Source: Dichomitus squalens LYAD-421 SS1
Lineage: Eukaryota; Basidiomycota; Agaricomycetes; Polyporales; Polyporaceae
Direction of reading: 5' to 3'
Assembly: GCF_000275845.1 (NCBI RefSeq)
Contig: NW_006766889.1
Span: 1,043,937 to 1,092,148, forward strand
Length of the DNA: 48,212 nt
Below are positions 1 to 9,483 of the stretch, one piece after another. How positions within the stretch are numbered: the stretch's first letter is position 1; each line of letters begins with the position of its first letter. The translations under genes and the position numbers were made by a program. A model generated the notes under the pieces. The model did no database searches. It was given only the letters and a program-made list of their open reading frames with translations, and was not told the DNA's origin.

Positions 1-798
1 GAAATGGGCACTGAGGACCGGAAGACCGGTCCAGTTCGCCGAGTCCGGAGACAGGCGGGGCAGGCGAGGCAGAGGGGAGGGGGGCCGATGAGGCAGAAGC
101 GCGGCCTCGGCCGCAAGGTTGAAGGCGAGTGCAGATGCCTCCGCATTGTGGAGGTGGGCCTGGGTGGAAAGGCCAGGGCCGTCGGGCTGCGTGTAGAGGC
201 CGGCGGGCGTAGCGGAGATTTGAGTGTCGCTGGGGACGTTGAGGGTGGGAGGGGCGAGATGGAGCGGGCCATAGATACATCGGAACTAGTAGAGCTGGAG
301 GGAGACATACGGGGAGCCGGGTCGACGGCAGGGGTTTTCTTTGAGGCAGCTTGGCCAGTAGAGGAGACTGTGGATGCCATTGTTAGTAGAGGACGATGAG
401 GAAAGGACTCACGAGAGGGGATGGGAAGTGGGCGCTTATTGGGGATGGTGGTGGTACGAGTCGAAGGTGGCCGGCGACTATCATGGTATGCGACGGCACA
501 TAACATATGGCAGATCAGTAGCATAGCGCTCATCCCAATCATGGGGCATCCCGCCATCAAGGACAATACAAATCGAGTCTGAGTTATTACGAGGTCTTCC
601 ACGACCAAGTCATGTCCTGAAGGCATCGCGGGTGTAGTTTGAACACTTCGGGAGCGAAACAGGTATGAGAAACAAAAACGATCGCCAAGATTTCCCCAGC
701 TGAGCTTTTCCAGCGGTCAAAATCACAGCTGAGAGAACGAGGAGTATCAGCACACCCCCGGAAGGATCTCCTGAGCCATCCACAGGAGTTATAGACAT
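1..798 (-). CDS. Putative multi-pass membrane protein, 3' end outside window (unresolved model)
   Basis: Not recognised. A possible first exon (798-661) starts MSITPVDGSG and contains a strongly hydrophobic segment (GGVLILLVLSAVILTAG). A possible intron 660-579 ends in ACTCAG. The next open stretch (578-413) carries a second hydrophobic segment (FVLSLMAGCPMIGMSAMLL) followed by a polar proline/serine-rich tail. A good donor GTGAGT lies at 412-407, with branch TACTAAC and acceptor CCACAG downstream. From 285 to 1 a different frame on the same strand has very high GC at third positions and reads as protein (containing PSDTQISATPAGLYTQPDGP). I could not join it to the upstream exons in a consistent phase. 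A membrane protein with a cytoplasmic tail is an inference. The segments could also belong to two genes. Confidence 0.3.
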
Positions 799-1679
799 AG
801 TGAACACCAAGTTGTGACCGGTTGCGCAATGTCCGGAGAATCGGTCAATTACTGTATCTGGAAATGGAAATGCTTACAGCACAGCTGCATGCAATCTGGC
901 GCCCGTGGGGGCTCGAGCGCTACGGTCATCAAAGCCTCATCAGTCCGTGACAATCATGCATCTGTCTCTCAACCGAGTCCATCTGCTGCATTCAATCTAA
1001 CCGGCGCAGCGTGACCACAGCGACCGCATGGCCGGTCGATCCCCCTTGTGCTGCACACGAATGCTGACTTCGGTCTTTTCATTTAGTTTGCGTTAGGAGT
1101 CCCGGACATGGTCGTCCGCATTCAGGGCGGACATCTGCCTCCGTATTCAGTCTTCCCTCCGTGTCGGAGGCGGAGGATGTACAACATCACAGACAACTGG
1201 GGCCCGCCGGCCCTTACGATGACACAAGTCTGACCGGTGCGCCCAGCGACCTGCGCGATCTGTCGCAAAAGCCAGCCTGCATTGCCCCAGCCTGCATTTG
1301 CACGCGACCATCTTGTCCGTTGCCTCTCGTTGCTTGGGGTGTCCACGAGATCTGTCCCTGGATCGCCTTGAACTATGCGAGTATCACGCGCTATATGCGC
1401 TGATCCTTCCCCTTGCGATCTCACCTCCAACGCCGCGCACTCGGGGCTTGGCTCGCCAAGTAGTGATTCGCGGACCTTTGTCTTTGCTTCGATCCCTGTA
1501 CTTATCTCGCCGTGCTATATAACAGCAGCCGCTGGCGGCGCTCTAGTCTTCCTTGTCGCAGTCCCTCGTCGCGAACTCGACGCCGACGTCTCGGAAGAGG
1601 CTTGCAACAAGGATCACTGGTTTGACCCTCCATTCCTTTGTACGCTCCCTGCAGTACCCTCCTGCACACGACTATCGTC
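799..1679. other. Intergenic, upstream of lipase
   Basis: I see no supportable gene here. Short open frames on both strands lack codon bias or recognisable motifs. The right part is the promoter and 5' leader of the lipase gene and includes its TATA element. Confidence 0.5.
1516..1522 (+). promoter_or_regulatory. TATA box of the lipase gene
   Basis: TATATAA lies about 160 bp before the lipase ATG in a pyrimidine-rich leader. A start site 30 bp downstream would give a leader of about 130 nt. This fits a regulated secreted-enzyme gene. It is inferred from position only. Confidence 0.5.
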
Positions 1680-2857
1680 ATGCGTTTCTACACCTCCGCT
1701 CTCGTTGCCCTTGGCCTGGCGTCGGCCGCTCTCGCTCTCCCCGCGTCCAAGCGTGCGGTCCACGCTGTGTCAGCTTCGGACCTCGCGGGCTTTGCGCCGT
1801 TCACCCAGTTCGCCCGCGCGACGTACTGCGGCGCTGACAAGCTCCAGAACTGGACTTGCGGCGAGGCTTGCGATGCCAACCCAACCTTCCAGCCTACTTT
1901 GGTTGGCGGAGACGGAAACGAGATTCAAAACTGTGAGCAATGTTCTGCGATAGTGCGGTGGCTGCCGCGCGAGTTTCATGTCCAGGGTTGCCCAAACTGA
2001 CTATTCTTCGGCTGATCAGTCTTCGTTGGATTTTGGCCGGACCAGAACTCCGTCGTCGTCGGTCATGAGGGTACAGATCCTGTTCAATTGTGAGTGTCTT
2101 GCAGGTGGAATTCTCGAAGGAACGTCCTGAATGGCTGTCGACAGCGAGTCTGATCTCACGGACATTAACTTCTTCTTGACGAACCTGGACTCCACGCTCT
2201 TCCCTGGCGTGTCTTCCGATGTCCAGGCACACAATGGCTTCCTGGCTGAGCACGCGAAGACGGCGTCACAGATCCTCACGGAGGTGCAGAACCTCATCTC
2301 CTCCAAGGGCGCAAATCAGGTTATCACGGTGAATAGCCTTTGCACCCGTATCTCATTCGGTATGAAAATGAACTCACCACGTGTTGTACCATTCAGGTCG
2401 GGCACTCGCTGGGTGGCGCTCTAGCGCAGCTTGATTCCCTGTTCTTCACCCTCAACCTGGACCCCTCGGTCCATGTCAAGTCCGTGACCTACGGCACTCC
2501 GCGTGTCGGGAACCCCGACTATGCCGCTCTTTTCGATTCTAAGGTATGCGACAAACCCTCTCAGACGTGTTGTTAGGTATCAAGCTCACCACGTATGTGC
2601 AGGTCCCAGACTTCGTCCGCGTCAACAACGAGGCCGACCTGGTCCCTATTGTACCCGGCCGTTTCCTCGGCTTCCAGCACCCGCACGGTGAGATCCACAT
2701 CATCTCTCCTGGGAACGCGGTCTCGTGCGACACGGACGACGACGCGTCGGACTCCCAGTGCACGATCAAGACCGTCCCGAACCTGTTTGAGGGCAACATC
2801 CTCAACCACCTGGGACCTTACGAGGGCATCTCGCTCGGCACGATTTTCTGCACCTGA
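1680..2857 (+). CDS. Secreted class-3 (alpha/beta-hydrolase) lipase
   Basis: Five exons (1680-1932, 2020-2089, 2145-2328, 2397-2543, 2603-2857) give 302 residues, usual for fungal class-3 lipases. Residues 1-19 form a signal peptide (MRFYTSALVALGLASAALA), followed by a dibasic KR at 24-25 that could be a Kex2-type processing site. The nucleophile elbow GHSLGG puts the catalytic serine at 173. The likely aspartate is D230 (NNEADLVP) and the likely histidine H287 (LNHLGPY). The motif VVVGHEGTDP (about residues 95-104) is typical of the basidiomycete branch of this family. Expected role: extracellular hydrolysis of triacylglycerols or related esters. Feruloyl-esterase-like specificity cannot be excluded from sequence. 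The 55-87 nt introns all have GT-AG ends and keep phase. Confidence 0.93.
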
Positions 2858-3527
2858 GCGCCATACCTGCTTACCACTATACCCATTTCGGCGATTTTTG
2901 CACGATCCTTCGACGTCTTCTACGTTTTCTCGGGGTTTTAGGGCTTGTGATCCGCCGGAAGGCACATTATGCCGCCCTCTGGTTGTGTACGAGTGTTTGT
3001 ACGCCATGCCTGCACCCTGCGCACGGTATGGCATCCTGTATGAGTACATAGTCGCACTGTACCTTCAAATTGCGAGGAGACAATACGCAGCGTGCACCAT
3101 GACGTACTATCCGAGCCAAGATGCCATTTGTTAGCTTGCACAGGATGGATGTTAAGCAATACAGGCCGGACTCGTCAGAGTGATAGAGTACCACTGGCAG
3201 GTTCAACAGCCAGTAGCATCAGGCGTGTCGAAGGAATTCGGGATCCCTACGATTTCCAACTTCCTGTTGGGGGCAGCTATCGCGGGTGAGGGTCTTTGGC
3301 AAGGCGGACGTAACACTCTGAAAGGAAGTCTATCATCGTGCAAGCTCCTCCGGACCTTGTCTCGCACCGGCAGCGTTGACGCTTTGCGCGAAGGTACACA
3401 ACATGGGCGCTTTTGGGGCTTCCCGCACACTCACGTCCGTCCCGTCATCTGGTACATGGTATCCTTGACTGCTGTTTCTGCCACTGTAACCTGCTTCACT
3501 TAACTCACTCACTCTGATTGCGAGATC
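2858..3527. other. Intergenic between lipase and FHA gene
   Basis: No gene seen. It holds the lipase 3' end and the FHA-gene promoter. Open frames on both strands here look random. Confidence 0.5.
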
Positions 3528-4712
3528 ATGCAGCGAGATTCTCCACGGGAGTCGTACAAGGACAGTCGAGGACAGTCGACACACTACCGAGACGATCGCC
3601 GAGACCGCTATTCTCGCAGGGACGACGACTACGAACGTGGTGGCTCTCGACGCGACTCTGGACGTGACTATGGAAAGAGCAGAGACGGACTGTCTAGCTA
3701 TAAGCGATACGACGACGGTAGGGATAGGGACGGGCGCAGGGACCGTGACCGCGACCGGTACCGCAATGAGAATAGAGACGAGGAAGGGGGCTATGGTCGC
3801 GGACGCGACCGCGACGACGACAGGAGACACGACACAGACGGCGACCAAAGACGAGACCGCGATGATCACCGCCCAGGACCTTCTCGCCGCTCGGCTTCTC
3901 CGCGTGCACGCTCGTCCAAGCCCGAATCGCCAGCGCGTTCCAAGTCGCGCTCCGTACCAGCCGAAGACAAGGCGAAACCAAACTTCGGGAACTCAGGTCT
4001 ATTGGCCGCAGCGACGAAGACTGTGCAGCATGGAGACGGCACGAAGACGGTGTTGAAGTACCATGAACCGCCAGAGGCGCGGAAACCGGCAGTTGGGTGG
4101 AGGTTATACGTGTTCAAGGGGAAGGAGCAAGTCGGTATGTTGTCCAGCTTTATGCAGGTTCCAGCCCCATGTCTCTCAACACCATATGTGTCCGTGTGCA
4201 CTCGGGGGTAGACCTGTTGCATATACACCGACAGAGTGCGTATCTCATTGGCAGAGACAAGGCTATAGTAGACATACCTATCGACCATCCATCCTGCTCC
4301 AAACAACACGCCGTCATCCAATGTATGTATCCTTGTCTATTGTTCTGTATCGCGTTACTGACGGTCTGGTAGATCGACAAGTGCAAGAGAAGAACGAGTT
4401 TGGCGAAGTCAAGCCCGCCATCAAGTGAGCGCTCTTGCCATATTCGCCCATGGCTCATGTTTCTGACATTTGTTCTCCTGCGGTGCCTATTTTCAGGCCC
4501 TTCATCATCGATCTAGAATCGACCAACGGGACTATTGTCAACGACTCCCCAATCCCGACCTCCCGATACTTCGAACTGGTGCTTGGTGATGGTGAGTATG
4601 GTGGTACCTTGTTCCCTGCGGGTGTTATATTCCTAACTCCTGATTTACCTCAGTTATCAAATTTGGCGAATCTGCGCGCGAATATGTCCTACTCAGTGAA
4701 GATGCTGCATAG
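3528..4712 (+). CDS. PML1: FHA-domain splicing factor, SNIP1/Pml1 type
   Basis: Five exons (3528-4134, 4212-4322, 4373-4424, 4497-4591, 4654-4712) give 307 residues. Residues 1 to about 135 are an Arg/Asp/Ser-rich disordered region full of RD, RR and DD pairs, as in SNIP1 and other spliceosome-associated proteins. After a linker rich in SP/RS, the C-terminal half is an FHA domain: YLIGRDKAIVDIPIDHPSCS with the conserved GR, then the S-x-x-H core (SKQH), then STNGTIVND with the conserved NG. The order (basic RD/RS tail, then C-terminal FHA ending VLLSEDAA) matches Pml1/SNIP1. In yeast Pml1 belongs to the RES complex, which retains and splices pre-mRNA in the nucleus. The start is the only ATG that opens the RD-rich frame. 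Confidence 0.9.
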
Positions 4713-5342
4713 ACCACCGCTAATCATTCGTCGTCGTCTTTGTCATCAGCCATCCGAGACCACTGCTCGATCGGGAATGCCTCGTCTGATGGATTGCCTA
4801 TGACGCCCTTGCCAATTGTACGTCCCTGCCAGCCGTAGTACAAAGCACGCTCTGGCCTTGCATATATAGAAATCCTTTCCGAGACTGGCGGTGGGCTGCC
4901 GCCGCAACCGCGTGCAACGTGCTACGAGACATCACGCTTTGTCCAAGGCAGGCTCGTGTGGACCCGAGACCCGATAAGGGATACAATAACCGCATTGCAA
5001 GCGAAGACAGGTATTACAAAAGACTACGAATTCTATTGATATGATGAGCCCGAACCGATACAGCCGCTAATGATGACAGAATGAGGTTGTGCGAGAGGTT
5101 ATAATACACGATGGCGAATGTCCATGTGCCCAAGTGCGTACGAGTACAATGAGTCATCGCGTGATACAAGGCAAGAGTAGTGATGGTCGGAATGCAGGAA
5201 CCGGAGACAATGCTATTGGAATCTTCGGTCAGTGTTTTGCTCTGACCACGAAACGAAAACCATGAGACTCACAAATGGTCATGACAGGTCATCTATTCTG
5301 ATATGTGGCATTCGTCGATGTCTAGAAAGCAGCATGCGGCGC
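4713..5342. other. Convergent intergenic region
   Basis: This lies between the 3' ends of the FHA gene and the zinc-finger gene. I see no coding frame, tRNA or clear repeat. Confidence 0.5.
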
Positions 5343-6631
5343 TCACTCGTCCCCAGGACGCGACCACTGGACGCTCCCGTTGCACTGGACGTTCGGGTTG
5401 TTCCAGTGCCGCTTCAGCGCGTCCATGCGACTGAAGCCCTCGTGGCACCCCCCGACCAAGACCTGCCCCTTGAACACCCACGGGTTGCGCGTCGGGTCGA
5501 CGCCGTACTCCTGCGCCTCGTGCTTGGGCACCCCGCAGCAGACCCACTGCGCCTGCATCTGCGCGCGGAAGTGCGACATGATGTGGCGCACCATGTCCGG
5601 GGCGCGCTTGTTCGTCTGGTGGTGCCCGCAGTAGTCGCAGTGCCATGCCGTCGGGCCCTCCTTGCTGAAGCCCTCGCCGCGGCGCGGGGGCGGCCTGTCG
5701 AAGATCTGCTCGTTGCGCGACCCGGGGCGGCTGCGAGCGGACGCGGAGGAGGACGCGGACGTGGAGCGGGTGGAGGAGGGGTAGGGCGAGGCGGAGAGGC
5801 GGTTTTTGTGGCGGGCCTGGCCAGAGGCACCGCGGCGGGTCGTGCGACGGCGGCGACTGCTGACGCGGGGGTCGACGTACTCGTCCTCCGAGTCGTCGGC
5901 GTCGCTCTCTGCGAGGAAGTCGGAGTCGGAGGCATCGACGTCTTCGGAGAGCCCCTTGTTCGTGGCCTTGGCGCGCGCCGACGACCTGGTAGCCGGCGTG
6001 CGCGCGGGTCGGGCGTTGGCACGAGACGCAGAGACGGAGGAAGGCTCATCGTGAATCGTGGGCAAAGGCTGAGAAATGTCGAGCGGGGAGACGACTTGTG
6101 GAAGCTGGAGCTGGGAATGTTGCGGGTAGCCATGTTGATCGAGCGAGTAAGATTGGAGGAAAGGGCTGGACTGCAGCGAGAAGTCGACAGTGGGCATCTG
6201 GAGGAGAGGTCTGAGGTCTTTCTCCTCGGCCTTGGGCATGAAGGGGGCGTCGTTCATGATCACGTGCTCGTGTTCCGGAGCGAGGCTACGAGGATACGCG
6301 GTAAGTGCTCGCACGCAAGACAAAGACGAGAAGCGGATAGGATGACTCACATGTCTGTCTGCAGCTGGTCCGCGTCGTAGACAAACTGGCCGTTGGAAAC
6401 CCACTTCTTCTGGGGTTCGTCGACGTTGTAGGGGTGGTAAGGGTCGTCATCGGGGTCGACCTCGGAACCGGACGCGTCGTTGTCGGTCTCGCTCGAAGAG
6501 TCGTCAGAGTACTTGGAGAAATAGTACATCGACGGTTCAGGCTGGTTGTGAAACTGGGGAGCTTGAGCGGCCAGCCACTGCAAGTCGGAGTCGAGGAGGG
6601 AGGGGTTACGGGCGACGCGCGTGGCAGACAT
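5343..6631 (-). CDS. C2H2 zinc-finger protein, putative DNA-binding regulator
   Basis: Two exons (6631-6351, 6285-5343; 65-nt intron starting GTGAGT) give 407 residues. The N-terminal half is acidic and disordered, including a DDPYHP region. The middle is Ser/Arg/Ala-rich, with an acidic patch (LAESDADDSEDEY) beside a basic run (SSRRRRTTRR). Near the C-terminus HCDYCGHHQTNKRAPDMVRH opens a C2H2 finger ending in MSHF. A second Cys/His region (WVCCGVPKH, later GGCHEGFSRMDALKRHW) suggests another atypical finger. Nuclear, probably a transcription factor; target genes are unknown. I chose the ATG at 6631 (MSATRVARNP); an upstream in-frame ATG would add a hydrophobic stretch unlike the rest. Confidence 0.8.
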
Positions 6632-7282
6632 TGCGATGACGATGGGGAAGGGTGATGTTGAGTCTGGATGGCAAAGGGTATGGACCGCTAGGCAAATGCA
6701 AGAGGGCACAAAGGGACGCGGTGGTAAGTGAGACTAGGTTGTGGTGAGTGGCGGGGCAGGACATGGCGAGAGGCGCATTTATAGGTACAGACATGAAAGA
6801 AGACAAAGGTGTTGGACTGGACCCTCGGACGAAGCGAGCGAATTTCCGGAGTATGGGCCATTGCAAAGGCCTTTGCGAGAGGACCAAGGCTATTGTCACG
6901 GACGGTGCAAGCAACTCGGGGAACAAGGCGCCTGATCGCGGTCTGCGGATCTCCGCCGAGTATCCTCTCTTGCCTTCTTTTGTCGTGATCAAACGTCCCT
7001 AGAATCCATCGTGCAAGCTTAATTGTCGCTTTGTCCTCGTCGCTACGCTTTCTTACTTGCGAACGCTAAACCTTGGGCCACGCGTACGACAAATGCTGTT
7101 CCCTGGTTGGCTGGAGGGAGCCTGGGGCTGCACAGAACAGGTTAGCACGCCACTCGATGCCACTCGGCCACTTGCGAGGTGATCAAAGCAACAAAGTGGC
7201 CTCGGAATTGCACCACCGGACCGTTCAACAAACGTACAAAGGGTGCAAACCACATAACCACATCAGGTTTGCCACTAATCAA
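6632..7282. other. Intergenic between zinc-finger gene and tRNA
   Basis: Promoter and leader of the zinc-finger gene. Open frames across it show no motif. No repeat or further RNA gene recognised. Confidence 0.5.
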
Positions 7283-7354
7283 TCCGATATGGTGTAACGG
7301 CTAACATTACCGCCTTTCACGCGGTAGCTCGGGGTTCGATTCCCCGTATCGGAG
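7283..7354 (+). tRNA. tRNA-Glu(UUC): tRNA-Glu (anticodon UUC)
   Basis: This 72-nt cloverleaf has acceptor arms TCCGATA/TATCGGA with discriminator G, D-arm sequence TGGTGTAACGG (A box, 7290-7300), anticodon stem CCGC/GCGG around a loop with TTC at 7316-7318, and T-arm GGTTCGATTCC (B box, 7333-7343). There is no intron. It decodes GAA. An apparent minus-strand open frame running through it is only the readthrough of the mS41 gene into the tRNA antisense. Confidence 0.96.
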
Positions 7355-7358
7355 CTCC

Positions 7359-7363
7359 TTTTT
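7359..7363 (+). terminator. Pol III terminator of tRNA-Glu
   Basis: A run of five T starts 5 nt after the discriminator base, as expected for RNA polymerase III termination. Confidence 0.8.
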
Positions 7364-7579
7364 ATGGCTACATACAGCCTCCGGTCCGAAGCACGAGCTG
7401 TGCTCTCTGCCATGCAGCAGGGAGGGCATGAATCACACCTCGAGGCGACGAAGCAGCCACAAAGCGTCGGGCGGCAGCGTAAGCTGTGATTAAGGGCGCG
7501 ATTATTACAGGTACAGGACGCATGCCGATCTAGAATGCACACACGGTGCTGGCCATATACGGCGAACTTGTCGTCACTA

Positions 7580-8207
7580 CTACTGTCTTCTTGAGCGCAG
7601 ACGTTTGCCATTCTGCACGGCAGGTCCACGTCTGGAAGGAGGCATGGGTCATAAATCCGTTTCTCTCCGGAACAGCACAGCATGAAGACTAACCCTCGAA
7701 TCTTCTTCTCAGGCTTCGCCGGATGAGCGAAGTCTGCAGGATCCTCGCCTTGGCGGAACTTCTCCATACTCCACAGGACATACCTAGGAAGCACAGCAAC
7801 ATCGAGTCAGCTCCAGATACAAACAGGAGGGGTGTCATGCAACGACTGCGTGTCACCCAATAAAGCACATATGCGCGTGAAGAACACGTACCTGCGGTCT
7901 CGTACAGAGAGTCCTGCCTTTTTCATCTGGTAGCCGTTAGTGTGCCACAGCTGTTCCCATGACTCAACACCAGTCAGCTTCGTCTCCGAGGAACGTCCTA
8001 TCGCCTTAAGGAAAGCCTCTGGGGTTGTGATGTTGCCTGCTTTCGCCAGACGGAACCCCGGTTAGTGTATCGAGCATGGGCGCTCTGGTCTAGGAGAGCT
8101 GGCATACCACGGGGCTTTGGTGGTGGACGGTTGGCCGATCTATTCACGATGGAACGAGTCAGGGGGGTGAATGAGACCTCAAGACGTGCAGCAAGACGGA
8201 ATGACAT
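7580..8207 (-). CDS. FYV4: Mitochondrial small-subunit ribosomal protein mS41 (IGR motif)
   Basis: Four exons (8207-8108, 8036-7892, 7783-7694, 7631-7580) give 128 residues. The start MSFRLAARLEVSF begins an Arg-rich, acid-free stretch like a mitochondrial presequence. The core TTPEAFLKAIGRSSETKL carries the IGR motif that defines the family, followed by KKAGLSVRDRRYVLW. The end is a basic tail (NGKRLRSRRQ). The last intron uses the acceptor CTTCCAG at 7632; the next AG downstream would shift frame and lose the basic tail. In yeast Fyv4/mS41 sits in the mitoribosomal small subunit near the mRNA channel. Its 3' end faces the tRNA-Glu gene. Confidence 0.9.
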
Positions 8208-8435
8208 GGTCCAGCCTGGCCCCAGGAACAACGAAGCAGAAGCGGGATGTGGGGGACACGAGCAGAGACGCGACAGTGATCAGGCGCCTACGGCCACAAG
8301 CAAGCCTTCGCGCGCGGGACGCGCGCTCGTGTCCACCCTCCATGTGCGGAATGCCAGTATGAGGAGCACAACATCGCAAGCACAACGAATGGAATTGCAC
8401 ACTGATGTTGCGTGTCACGCATATAAAAAGCCTAC

Positions 8436-9142
8436 TCATGCACCGCGGGCGGTGTACCGTAACTTGTCCAGCTCCTCCACGTCCTTCTCCGCGTCCCTCA
8501 TCCACTTTGTGGCCAGCCCGACGACCAACGACAAAATTCCTGCAGCGCTCCACCATAGCACGTCAACAATTCCACGTCCGAGGAAGGTGGCATATGCAGG
8601 CGCTATAAGTGGTAAGACAATAGCTGCTGGATGGGAGAGCGGGAGCGGAAGAGAGAAGGAGCGTGGCAAGGAAGCGTTGGGGATCATCTGTCGCATATGA
8701 TGCTTTCGAGGAAGGCAGTATAGGATGAGGTTTCCGTGTACAATATATTGCAGCAGCAGGAGTGCATTGGTGAATGGTACGGGCTTGGAAGGTGAATCTG
8801 GGAAGAGGGGAGCGAGAGGTGATATCTTCGTTGAGCTGAACGTGAAGACGGCATGGCTACGGTATGACCCCATCAGAGTAACTCCATACAGAGGAGACTG
8901 GGACTCACATCAGTAGTGAAAGACTGACAACAAACTGTAGGCCGGTGTAATAAACGGCGTTAGAGGTTTCGTTCTGTTTGCGCAAGCGATCCAGCACCTC
9001 TTCTTGCTCTGTGGGGGGGGGGTCGGTGGTAGCTTCTATTCTAAAAAGCAATGAACGTACCTTGCTCGTCGAGAACATGCCCGTCCAAGTCGTCATCCTC
9101 AGAGAAACGGAACGGCACTCTCTGTCTCACAGCAGGAGTCAT
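8436..9142 (-). CDS. Conserved small multi-pass membrane protein, function unknown
   Basis: Three exons (9142-9061, 9008-8909, 8856-8436) give 200 residues. A short acidic N-terminus (FSEDDDLDGHVLDEQEQEE) is followed by a polar helix (VLDRLRKQNETSN). Four hydrophobic segments follow: FVVSLSLLIHAVF, NALLLLQYIVHGNLILYCL, a segment around IVLPLIAPAYATFLG, and VLWWSAAGILSLVVGLA. The protein ends with a charged cytosolic-looking tail (RDAEKDVEELDKLRY). It resembles uncharacterised fungal membrane proteins with an acidic head and about four TM helices, but I cannot name a family. Intron 1 ends in an unbroken run of ten C just before CACAG. The gene is divergent from RIO1 across a 341-bp gap. Confidence 0.75.
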
Positions 9143-9483
9143 AGTGAGACGTTGTGGTAGTTGCAGACGGTGAATCAGACGGCTGGTAATGCAAGTTCGG
9201 TCAAAGTCGAAGAGTCGTTTCTCGAACTCAAGAGTGCCACTAGAGGGAAGGCTATGATAATGACATGAGGACTAGACGGCCGTAATGGGTGAGGTTGGTG
9301 CAGACCCCAACAGGGTACAGGATGCTATAGATTAGATTAGATCCGAAGAGGGTTATGTATGTCATTGATTAGATTGCTTAGATTCTGCATTGATTTTCCT
9401 CCTCGCTTGGATCAACCGACCGTTCACAGAGCACTCACCTCGCATACCTGATCGATCATTTCGCTCCATTGTGCATCTGCGAG
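9143..9483. other. Divergent promoter region, membrane protein / RIO1
   Basis: Shared 341-bp upstream region of two divergent genes. AT-rich patch around 9325-9385 with repeated TTAGATT/GATTAGA words. No gene seen. Confidence 0.5.

Noticed and set aside
1..399. Plus-strand open frame at the left edge
   Set aside because: Gly/Arg-rich with an antisense-like composition. The minus strand in the same place has the coding-like third-position pattern.
5232..6380. Long + strand open frame (382 codons)
   Set aside because: It is antisense to the C2H2 gene and made of Arg/Ala/Gly-rich repeats typical of the complement of a GC-rich coding frame.
7279..7579. Extension of the mS41 reading frame into the tRNA
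   Set aside because: The extension reads through an intron and the antisense of tRNA-Glu. The spliced form ends at 7580 with the family's basic tail.
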